Below the pieces are notes generated by a model that was given only the letters and a program-made list of their open reading frames with translations, did no database searches and had not been told where the DNA came from. Shown piece after piece: positions 33,690 to 41,096 of a stretch of 43,256 nt of DNA. Source of the stretch: Alphaproteobacteria bacterium (GTDB lineage: Bacteria > Pseudomonadota > Alphaproteobacteria > Rhizobiales > BM303); contig JAJRYE010000018.1 in NCBI GenBank assembly GCA_024275895.1, positions 1 to 43,256 on the forward strand, given 5' to 3'. The translations under genes were made by a program, and so were the position numbers. Position 1 is the first letter of the stretch, and each line of letters begins with the position of its first letter.

Positions 33690-36600
33690 TCAACCCAGGG
33701 CAGCTTTTAGCCTGACGACAAGATCGGGGGTCACTTCACCCGTGGGCGCAAGCCCCTCGTTGCTCTGGAATTTCATGATCGCCTGACGCGTTTTACCGCC
33801 CATCACGCCATCCACGGAACCGGGCTTGTAGCCCAGCGCCATGAGCATGGACTGGGTCTGCATGATCAACTCGCTGACCGTCGCATTCGCGGAGGTAACG
33901 GCCCGGGCATTCTGCCAGCCCCCGGCCGGAATGGCGATGCGGTTGGCGGAGAGGTTCACCGGCGCCGGTTTCCAGGACTTGACGGCAAGACGCGCCTTTA
34001 CAAGGGTTTTGCTGTCCATCTGGTTGGCAATGGTCTCAAGGCGGTTGGTTGCATCCTTGTCGCCATTTCTGGCGGCCAGGGAAAACCATTTATAGGCCTC
34101 AATCCGGCTTTGGGGCACGCCCAGACCGCGCTCGCTCAAAATGGCCAGATTGAACTGGCTGTCGGTCAGCCCGAGCTCGGCGGCCTTGCGGAACCACTGG
34201 GCCGCCTTCTTAAAGTCCGGCTTGTTGCCATTAATGCCACCTTCGGCGTTCAGGACGGCAAGATTGTGCATGGCTTTGCGGTTGCCCTTGCCAGCGGCGC
34301 GTTTGTACCAGATACGGGCCGAGGCGAGGTCTTTTTTAACCCCCTGGCCTTTTTCATACAAAGTGCCAAGGCGGTATTGCGCCATGGCGAAACCACGCGC
34401 CGCAGCCTTTTGATACCACGCCCTGGCTTTCCCCATATCCTTTTTTACGCCCTTGCCGGTGGCGTAGCGATGAGCAATCTCATATTGCGCCGTGGGATTG
34501 CCCGCGACAGCGGCGGACCTGAGCGCTTCAGGGCCAAGAGCTGCGGGAAGATTGCCGGTTGATCCTGAACGGGTGGTGGTTTTGGGCTTTACCGTTGAAC
34601 CGCCAACATTCCCCAAAGCCATATGCAGGGGCGTGGGAGTGCTTTCGGCGGGGGTTTGCGGCGGAATGGAATTGGTGCTGTCCGGATTTGCTGCCGGCTG
34701 GTTATCCGCGCCTGCCCCCGGGGCCGGAGCGGCGCTGGCAAGCGGTGCGATTGGTCTTTCCGCCGGGGTTGAAACCGACGGGGCCGGAGCCGGTTCAACA
34801 GCGGCCGGCGCCTTTGTTTTTGCGGCGGCAAGCTCTTTTGCGGGTTCGGCGGGGGCGGCATTTTCACTCTGGGAGACGATCGCGGGCGTTTCATCGCTTC
34901 CGGCAAACATGCCGCTTATCATATAAATCCCGCCCAGAGCGAGAATGGCAACGCCGGCATAGAGCAGCGATTTGCGGTTTTTACTGAAAAACGATCCCAG
35001 CCCGGAGGCGCCTTCGTCCTTGCCGGTCAGGGACGCTTTTGCGGCCTCATCGCCATATGAAGGAATCTGTGCGGCTGTTTGAGCGGCCCGCCGCGCGGCT
35101 GCGATAAAATCCTCGTTTCTGTTTACACCTCCCATGGCTTCGCCGTCTGGATAAGAACTTTCCATTGTCGGGCTGTAGCCTGTGCCCTGCGGAGCGCCGT
35201 AAATCTGCTCAAGCGAATCGTTCAGGCCGCGCGCATCGCCGCTCTGGCCCGGAGCCTCGTTGAAATAGCCTCCTACGGGCGGCAGCCGCAAGGCGGAATC
35301 TTCAGGCTCGGGCGGCGGCGATGGCGGCAGGGAAGCCTCATCTTTTTCAGGTGTTTTTTCAACCTTGTCTTCCAGTCCCGAAAGCCGCTCAACAACTTTC
35401 TCAAGCGATTCATGGACTGTTTTCAGGGTTTCCTGGGTGCGTCTTTCCACCGTATCGGTGTTGGCGCGCACATCATCAAGGCCCTTTTCAAGGTTTACAA
35501 TTGCCGATCTGAAATCCGAATCATCGCTGCGGTTTTCACCGAGCTTGGCGACCGCCCGGGCGGCGGCAAGTTCGGCGGCTTCATTGACGGCATCGCGGTT
35601 GCTGTCATTGGCCTGGGCAATAAACTTCCTCGCGATATCCTCGGCCTGCCGGCTTGCCTGCTGCACCGCCTGGGCTGTTGCCTGCTGCGCCATTTGTTTC
35701 GCCACCTGCTGCGCCGCCTGATCGGCGGCCTGACGCGCGGTTTCGGCCGCGGTTTCGCGCGCCTGATCCAGCCCCTTGAACAATTGGGAGATGCGCTCTT
35801 CAAAGCCGTCAAGAACCTTGAATTTTTCTTCCGTCTGGCCGAGACGGGTGTTGATCTGGGCAAATTTGGCGTCGAGTTTGGGCAGAAGATCATCCCAGCG
35901 GCTTTGCTCTCTGGCGCTCTCGAGTTGGGCGGCAAGCTCGTTTACACGCGATTCCAGATCAAGCAGCTGCGGATGCGGATCGTTGTCTTCCAAAGAGCGG
36001 TCAAGACGGCCGGCGAGGCTTTGCAGGCGCTCCTCGATGGCGTTGACCTGTTCGATATCGGGAATATGGCGTTCGGTTTCGTGCAGACGGCCGGCCAGTT
36101 CCTCATAGCGCTCATGCAGGGTTTCAATGGCCTGATCCGGCCCCGGCGCGGTTTTGACCTCTTCAAGACCTTGCGAGAGCGCTGAAATCTGGTCATGCAG
36201 GGCTTTGAGATGCGGTGGATTGCTGATCTGGGCCTGAGTGCTGGAGACCTGCTGGCTCATCTTCCTGATCTTGTCTTTCAGCGCGGTGAATTCAGGGTCT
36301 TCGTTCACGCTCCGGGCGCGTTGCATGGCAAACTGCATATCCTGATTGAGACGGGCAATTTTATCTTCAAGGACGCGGTAGCTTTTCGCCGTGCCGTGGT
36401 CCGCTTGCTGATTGAGCATGGCGGCGAGCTGCGCCACTCTTTTTTCCATTTGCGTGATCCTGTTCTGGCCCTTGATCTCATTCTCATTGGCCGAGCCGGG
36501 CGTGATCGAATTCATGCGCGCGCCGATCTGGGAAAGCCGTTGCTGAATGGATTTCAAAATATCGCCGTTGCGCCTGTCGGTCAGCTCGATGTGGTCAACG

Positions 36601-37136
36601 ACAAGGGTGAGAGCCTCTTCCAGTGTTTTCATTTCCGAACTCTTTGATGTGTCCGATTGCGCCTGGGCAACGGCCTCTTCAGCCGGCATGGGGGGGTGAA
36701 TATAATGTGAGATCAGATTGAGATCGTCCTTGAACTCGCTCATGAGTTCCGAGGTTTGCCGTTCGCTCTGTTCAAATTTTCCGGCCAGATCGCGCAGTGC
36801 CCGCATCACCGAATCGTCTTCAGTTTTGCCCTCTTGCTCAAGGGCATGATCCTGATCGTCCTGACCATCCTGAGCGTCCTGCTCACCGGCCAGCCTGGCC
36901 AGTTGAGAGGCCAGCGCGCTCAAGGTTGCATGCACGTCATTATCAAATTTTTGTTCCTGCGCCGGGCCGGTATCAGCCGGGGCATCTGAATCTTCAGCTT
37001 TGTGCTCGGCATTTTCAATAATGACCTTGTTCAGCCACTGGCCGAGCGTCTTGCCGGATTTCCTGGCTTCGATTTTAGCTGCTTCGCGAGCCTCGCGCTC
37101 AATCCCCTTGATGCTCCAGGGCGCTCCAGTTTTCAT
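33690..37136 (-). CDS. podJ: PodJ-like polar organelle/localization protein
   Basis: The 1148-residue protein has the layout of PodJ, the polarity scaffold that places PleC and pilus/flagellar factors at one pole in Caulobacter. A short N-terminal segment (PWSIKGIEREAREAAKIEAR) is followed by a long coiled-coil region (about residues 55-600). A single membrane helix lies near 720-742, then a Pro/Ala-rich periplasmic linker, about four Sel1 repeats (about 875-1040) and a C-terminal PG_binding_1 domain (about 1085-1147, GYKPGSVDGVMGGKTRQAI). In rhizobia PodJ marks the growing pole. It precedes the DUF6460-like gene. An upstream palindrome may control it. Confidence 0.9.
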   Translation of the reverse strand: MKTGAPWSIKGIEREAREAAKIEARKSGKTLGQWLNKVIIENAEHKAEDSDAPADTGPAQEQKFDNDVHATLSALASQLARLAGEQDAQDGQDDQDHALEQEGKTEDDSVMRALRDLAGKFEQSERQTSELMSEFKDDLNLISHYIHPPMPAEEAVAQAQSDTSKSSEMKTLEEALTLVVDHIELTDRRNGDILKSIQQRLSQIGARMNSITPGSANENEIKGQNRITQMEKRVAQLAAMLNQQADHGTAKSYRVLEDKIARLNQDMQFAMQRARSVNEDPEFTALKDKIRKMSQQVSSTQAQISNPPHLKALHDQISALSQGLEEVKTAPGPDQAIETLHERYEELAGRLHETERHIPDIEQVNAIEERLQSLAGRLDRSLEDNDPHPQLLDLESRVNELAAQLESAREQSRWDDLLPKLDAKFAQINTRLGQTEEKFKVLDGFEERISQLFKGLDQARETAAETARQAADQAAQQVAKQMAQQATAQAVQQASRQAEDIARKFIAQANDSNRDAVNEAAELAAARAVAKLGENRSDDSDFRSAIVNLEKGLDDVRANTDTVERRTQETLKTVHESLEKVVERLSGLEDKVEKTPEKDEASLPPSPPPEPEDSALRLPPVGGYFNEAPGQSGDARGLNDSLEQIYGAPQGTGYSPTMESSYPDGEAMGGVNRNEDFIAAARRAAQTAAQIPSYGDEAAKASLTGKDEGASGLGSFFSKNRKSLLYAGVAILALGGIYMISGMFAGSDETPAIVSQSENAAPAEPAKELAAAKTKAPAAVEPAPAPSVSTPAERPIAPLASAAPAPGAGADNQPAANPDSTNSIPPQTPAESTPTPLHMALGNVGGSTVKPKTTTRSGSTGNLPAALGPEALRSAAVAGNPTAQYEIAHRYATGKGVKKDMGKARAWYQKAAARGFAMAQYRLGTLYEKGQGVKKDLASARIWYKRAAGKGNRKAMHNLAVLNAEGGINGNKPDFKKAAQWFRKAAELGLTDSQFNLAILSERGLGVPQSRIEAYKWFSLAARNGDKDATNRLETIANQMDSKTLVKARLAVKSWKPAPVNLSANRIAIPAGGWQNARAVTSANATVSELIMQTQSMLMALGYKPGSVDGVMGGKTRQAIMKFQSNEGLAPTGEVTPDLVVRLKAALG

Positions 37137-37277
37137 GGGACTATCCGTTCATTACCAGTCATTAATTCGTGCCTGCATTTTGCCCGTTGAATATCGGGGC
37201 AAACCCTGCAGATCCCCTTCATCAAATGCGTCAAGCGCAAAGGGAGCGCCGTTAACACTTCGGTTATGAACCTTTCA

Positions 37278-37308
37278 GGACATGGTAAACAATTGGTTAA
37301 ACATGTCC
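37278..37308. promoter_or_regulatory. Imperfect 31-bp palindrome upstream of podJ, with a near CtrA box
   Basis: Outer arms GGACATG (37278-37284) and CATGTCC (37302-37308) are perfect inverses. The inner part reads TTAACCAATTGTTTA on the minus strand (37286-37300), a TTAA-N7-TTTA that misses the CtrA consensus at one base. It is 142 bp from the podJ start. An operator is likely; the identity of the binder is inferred. Confidence 0.45.
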
Positions 37309-37353
37309 CGCAAACGGATGTTTTTTTGCTTTAAAACCACAAACGGGGTGTAA

Positions 37354-37373
37354 GGCTCGCAATAATGTGAGCC
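37354..37373. promoter_or_regulatory. Imperfect palindrome upstream of the MerR gene
   Basis: GGCTCGCA and TGTGAGCC (seven of eight as inverses) are 4 bp apart, 8 bp before the -35 of the candidate promoter. It is a possible regulator site of unknown identity. Confidence 0.35.
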
Positions 37374-37381
37374 GGATTTAA

Positions 37382-37410
37382 TTGACGTTTACGTAAAGGT
37401 AAAGTAATGT
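37382..37410 (+). promoter_or_regulatory. Possible promoter and operator of the MerR/beta-oxidation operon
   Basis: TTGACG (37382-37387) is followed at once by the perfect palindrome TTTACGTAAA (37388-37397), then TAATGT at 37405-37410. A dyad inside the spacer is the classic MerR arrangement. The -10 is weak. Autoregulation by the adjacent MerR protein is inferred. Confidence 0.5.
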
Positions 37411-37421
37411 AAGGAAGCTAA

Positions 37422-37931
37422 TTGAGTGGATATGAGCCTATGGATATCAATCCGGACATGAACCCCGCCGGGGTCAAATCGGCGCGCAAACAAAAAACCC
37501 GCTTCACAATCCGCGAGTTGACAAACGAGTTCGGCGTCACCGCCAGGGCCTTGCGATTCTATGAGGACAAGGGCCTGCTGCGTCCTGAGCGTGAAGGGCG
37601 GACGCGCATCTACAAACGCCGCGACCGGGCCCGGTTGAAACTCATTTTGCAGGGCAAACGCGTCGGTTTTTCTCTCGCCGAGATCAGGGAAATGATGGAT
37701 CTGTATGATTTGCGCGACGGGCAGAGCACTCAGTTGCGGGTCTATCTGGAACGGTTTGGCGAGCGTATCCGCGCCCTGGAGATGCAAAAGCTCGATATTG
37801 AACAGGCGATCGCCGATCTGAGGCGCACCTGCGCCATCGTGAAGGGGATGCTTGCGGAAAAACACGGCAGCCGCGGCAACCTGGTCGACAAGCCTGATCC
37901 CGATCAAAACGAATTCAACAAGGAGGCCTGA
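37422..37931 (+). CDS. MerR-family regulator of fatty/branched-chain acid degradation (LiuR-like)
   Basis: The 169-residue protein has a MerR winged-helix domain with FTIRELTNEFGVTARALRFYEDKGLL and then RIYKRRDRARLKLIL, a dimerisation coiled coil and a short tail. It lacks the paired Cys of metal sensors. Homologues sit next to acyl-CoA dehydrogenase genes and control such operons. A TTG start at 37422 has AAGGAAG just upstream; ATG 37440 or 37458 are alternatives, both outside the conserved domain. The acyl-CoA dehydrogenase ATG comes 3 bp after the stop. Candidate operator is in its own promoter. Substrate class inferred. Confidence 0.9.
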   Translation: MSGYEPMDINPDMNPAGVKSARKQKTRFTIRELTNEFGVTARALRFYEDKGLLRPEREGRTRIYKRRDRARLKLILQGKRVGFSLAEIREMMDLYDLRDGQSTQLRVYLERFGERIRALEMQKLDIEQAIADLRRTCAIVKGMLAEKHGSRGNLVDKPDPDQNEFNKEA

Positions 37932-37934
37932 TCG

Positions 37935-39713
37935 ATGCCCGTATATAACGCCCCTGTGGATGAAACCCTGTTTTTGCTCAATGATGTGTTCAATATCGCC
38001 CAATATGGCCATCTGCCGGTTTTCGCCGAGGCCAGCCCGGATATTGTGAAAGCAATCCTGATCGAAGCGGGACGTTTTGCCGAGGAGCAATTGCTGCCCC
38101 TTAACCAGAGCGGCGATGTGCAGGGGTGCCGTTTTGATAATGGAAAGGTGAGTACGCCCGAGGGGTTTAAAGAAGCCTACCGGATACTGGTTGAAAACGG
38201 CTGGCCCGGTCTGATTACCGATGTGGAATATGGCGGACAGGGCCTGCCAAGGGTTTTAAACGCAGCTTTTACCGAATATATGGTCTCGGCCAATATGGCG
38301 TTCGCACTCTATCCGGGGCTCTCGCTCGGGGCTTATGAGGCCATTGCGCTGCATGGCACGGATGAGCAAAAACAGCTTTACCTGCCCAAACTTTCCTCCG
38401 GGGAATGGACCGGCACCATGAACCTCACCGAGCCCCATTGCGGCACCGATCTGGGGCTTTTGCGCACCAGGGCCGTACCGGACGATGACGGGAGTTACCG
38501 CATCACCGGCACCAAGATTTTCATCTCCGCCGGAGAGCATGATCTCACCGAAAACATCGTGCATCTGGTGCTGGCGCGCATTGAGGGCGCGCCGGAGGGC
38601 ACCAAGGGGATTTCGCTGTTTATCACACCCAAATTATTACCCGGAAGCGGCGAGGCCAACGGGGTGTCCTGCGGCTCGATCGAGAAAAAAATGGGCATTC
38701 ACGGCAACGCCACCTGTGTGATGAATTATGAAAATGCAAAGGGATGGCTTCTTGGCGCGGAAAACGGCGGCCTCAAAGCCATGTTCACTTTCATGAACGA
38801 GGCTCGCCTCGCGGTTGGCCTGCAAGGGCTGGCGCTGTCTGAAATTGCCTGTCAGAACGCCGCCAACTACGCCCGCGAGCGGCTTCAGGGGCGCTCGATC
38901 TCGGGGGTAAAAGAACCGGACAAGCCTGCCGACCCGATTATCGTCCACCCGGATGTGCGGCGCATGCTGATGAACTGCCGCGCTTTTAACGAGGCGGCGC
39001 GGGCGCTGATTGTGTGGACGGCGCTTAAAGCCTCCATCGCGATTTATTCTCAAGACAAGGATGAGCGCCGCCGCGCCTCTGATCACATGGCGCTGATTAC
39101 TCCGGTGATCAAAGGCGTTTTGACCGATACCGGCTTTGCCAACACCGTGGCGGCGCAGCAGATTTTCGGTGGCGCGGGCTATATTGCCGAAACCGGAATG
39201 GAACAATATGTGCGCGATGCGCGCATCGCCATGATCTATGAGGGAACAAACGGCATTCAGGCGCTTGATCTTGTCGGGCGCAAGCTGGCCCACAAGGGCG
39301 GGCGGGCATTGATGGGGCTGTTTGGCGAGATTGATGGCTTTTTGCAGGACAATGCGGATGATGAGGCCCTTGCCCCCTTCACCGCACCGCTGAAAGCGGC
39401 CCGCGATGATCTGGAAAAGGCCACCGGCTGGCTGATGTCGAATGCCATGTCCAAGCCCGACAATGCCGGCGCCGCCTCAACTGATTACATGCATCTGACG
39501 GGGCTGGTCATTTTGGGGCTGATGTGGGGCCTGATGGCCAAAACCGCCAGCGAGAAGCTTGGCGAAGGCGCGGGAGATAAAGCCTATCTTGAAAACAAGC
39601 TGATTACCGGACGCTATTTCATGCAGCGGCTGCTGCCCGAGACATCGGCGCATCTGGCGCGGATCAGCGCCGGGGCCGGGAGCATGATGGCGCTGCCGGC
39701 GGAGGCGTTTTGA
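37935..39713 (+). CDS. Acyl-CoA dehydrogenase, long C-terminal type (DmdC-like)
   Basis: The 592-residue flavoprotein is of the extended acyl-CoA dehydrogenase class, longer than the usual 380 residues through an N-terminal addition and a C-terminal domain of about 120 residues. It has MNLTEPHCGTDLGLL for FAD/substrate binding, FISAGEHD, and MIYEGTNGIQALDLVGRK near the end of the core, with the Glu that acts as base in YEGTNGIQ. This class includes DmdC, which acts on methylmercaptopropionyl-CoA, but most are general fatty acyl-CoA dehydrogenases. First step of beta-oxidation; next genes supply the later steps. Sits 3 bp after the MerR gene. Confidence 0.92.
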   Translation: MPVYNAPVDETLFLLNDVFNIAQYGHLPVFAEASPDIVKAILIEAGRFAEEQLLPLNQSGDVQGCRFDNGKVSTPEGFKEAYRILVENGWPGLITDVEYGGQGLPRVLNAAFTEYMVSANMAFALYPGLSLGAYEAIALHGTDEQKQLYLPKLSSGEWTGTMNLTEPHCGTDLGLLRTRAVPDDDGSYRITGTKIFISAGEHDLTENIVHLVLARIEGAPEGTKGISLFITPKLLPGSGEANGVSCGSIEKKMGIHGNATCVMNYENAKGWLLGAENGGLKAMFTFMNEARLAVGLQGLALSEIACQNAANYARERLQGRSISGVKEPDKPADPIIVHPDVRRMLMNCRAFNEAARALIVWTALKASIAIYSQDKDERRRASDHMALITPVIKGVLTDTGFANTVAAQQIFGGAGYIAETGMEQYVRDARIAMIYEGTNGIQALDLVGRKLAHKGGRALMGLFGEIDGFLQDNADDEALAPFTAPLKAARDDLEKATGWLMSNAMSKPDNAGAASTDYMHLTGLVILGLMWGLMAKTASEKLGEGAGDKAYLENKLITGRYFMQRLLPETSAHLARISAGAGSMMALPAEAF

Positions 39714-39735
39714 GAGATGTATGAATACTGCCCCC

Positions 39736-39822
39736 CGTCATTCCCGCGGAAGCGGAAGTAGCGGGGGAAACAACGAAAAACAATACAGATTGCCCTGGAT
39801 TCCCGCCTGCACGGGAATGACG
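39736..39822. repeat. Palindromic intergenic repeat, copy D (between acyl-CoA dehydrogenase and thiolase)
   Basis: An 87-bp element has a right arm ending TTCCCGCCTGCACGGGAATGACG-like and a left arm starting CGTCATTCCCGCGGAAGCGG. The left arm is more diverged than in copies A-C. It begins 22 bp after the dehydrogenase stop and ends 50 bp before the thiolase ATG. Confidence 0.8.
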
Positions 39823-39872
39823 GAAACGGGAATTGCACTATTGTGTGAACGAGAACCAACGGGAGAGAGCCG

Positions 39873-41081
39873 ATGAATGAATGTTATATTTTCGATCATG
39901 CCCGCACCCCGCGCGGGCGCGGCAAAAAGGACGGTTCGCTTTATGAAGTCACGCCGCTGGAGCTGGCGACACAGACGCTCGAAGCCCTGCGCGACCGCAA
40001 CGGGCTCGACACCAAAACCGTGGATGATGTGATTTTGGGCTGCGTGGACCCGGTGGGCGAGGCGGGCGGCGATATTGCCCGCGCCGCCGTCCTGAACGCC
40101 GAATATGATGATTGTGTTCCGGGGATGCAGATCAACCGGTTTTGCGCCTCCGGGCTTGATGCGACCAATTTCGCCGCCATGAAAGTGATGACCGGCGTGG
40201 CCGATATGGCGATCGGCGGCGGGGTGGAATCCATGAGCCGCATCGGCATCGGCGCTTCGGGCGGCGCCTGGCCGATGGACCCGCAGATTGCGATCAAATC
40301 CTATTTCGTGCCGCAGGGCATCAGCGCCGATCTGATTGCGACAAAGTTTGGCTACAGCCGCGATGATGTGGACGCTTACGCGGTGGAGAGCCAGAAGCGC
40401 ACCGCAGAGGCGTGGAGCGAGGGCCGTTTCGCCAATTCGGTACTGGCGGTAAAGGACATCAACGGCCTGACCATTCTGGACAAGGATGAGCATATGCGCC
40501 CCGGCACCGATATGCAGTCTCTGGCCGCGCTGAACCCGTCCTTCGCCCAGATGGGCGAGTTTGCCGGTTTTGACGCGGTGACAATCCAGCGTTACCCGGA
40601 GATTGAAAAGCTCGACCATGTGCATCATGCGGGCAACTCATCGGGCGTGGTGGACGGGGCGGCTGCGGTTTTGCTGGGCAGCGCCCAGGCGGGCAAGCGG
40701 GCCGGGCTCAAACCGCGGGCGCGGATAAAGGCCTTTGCCAATATCGGCACCGAGCCGTGCATCATGCTCACCGGCCCGGTGGATGTGAGCCGCAAGGTTC
40801 TGGCCCAGGCCGGGATGAGCGTTTCCGATATTGATCTTTTTGAAATCAACGAGGCGTTTGCCTCGGTTGTGCTGCACGCCATGAATGAGCTGGGGCTGGA
40901 TCATGCACGAGTGAATGTGAATGGCGGCGCGATCTCCATGGGGCACCCGCTGGGGGCCACCGGGGCGATGATTCTGGGCACGCTGGTTGACGAGATGGAA
41001 CGGCGCGGCGTGGGCACCGGCCTTGTCACCTTGTGCATTGGCGCGGGCATGGGCACGGCGACGATCATTGAGCTTGTATAG
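39873..41081 (+). CDS. fadA: Acetyl-CoA C-acyltransferase (thiolase)
   Basis: The 402-residue enzyme cleaves 3-ketoacyl-CoA with CoA, ending each round of beta-oxidation. The nucleophile is Cys91 in NRFCASGLD. The other active-site residues lie in [22 protein letters not shown] and [19 protein letters not shown] precedes the ATG. The name fadA is by position with a FadB/J-type partner; closely related thiolases act in synthesis, but the operon context argues for degradation. It is followed 15 bp later by the multifunctional enzyme gene. Confidence 0.94.
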   Translation: MNECYIFDHARTPRGRGKKDGSLYEVTPLELATQTLEALRDRNGLDTKTVDDVILGCVDPVGEAGGDIARAAVLNAEYDDCVPGMQINRFCASGLDATNFAAMKVMTGVADMAIGGGVESMSRIGIGASGGAWPMDPQIAIKSYFVPQGISADLIATKFGYSRDDVDAYAVESQKRTAEAWSEGRFANSVLAVKDINGLTILDKDEHMRPGTDMQSLAALNPSFAQMGEFAGFDAVTIQRYPEIEKLDHVHHAGNSSGVVDGAAAVLLGSAQAGKRAGLKPRARIKAFANIGTEPCIMLTGPVDVSRKVLAQAGMSVSDIDLFEINEAFASVVLHAMNELGLDHARVNVNGGAISMGHPLGATGAMILGTLVDEMERRGVGTGLVTLCIGAGMGTATIIELV

Positions 41082-41096
41082 GGCGAGGAAAAAACC

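Noticed and set aside
33678-33692. TTAA-N7-TCAA as a further CtrA box after podJ
   Set aside because: One mismatch and it overlaps the podJ stop; no promoter is visible near it.
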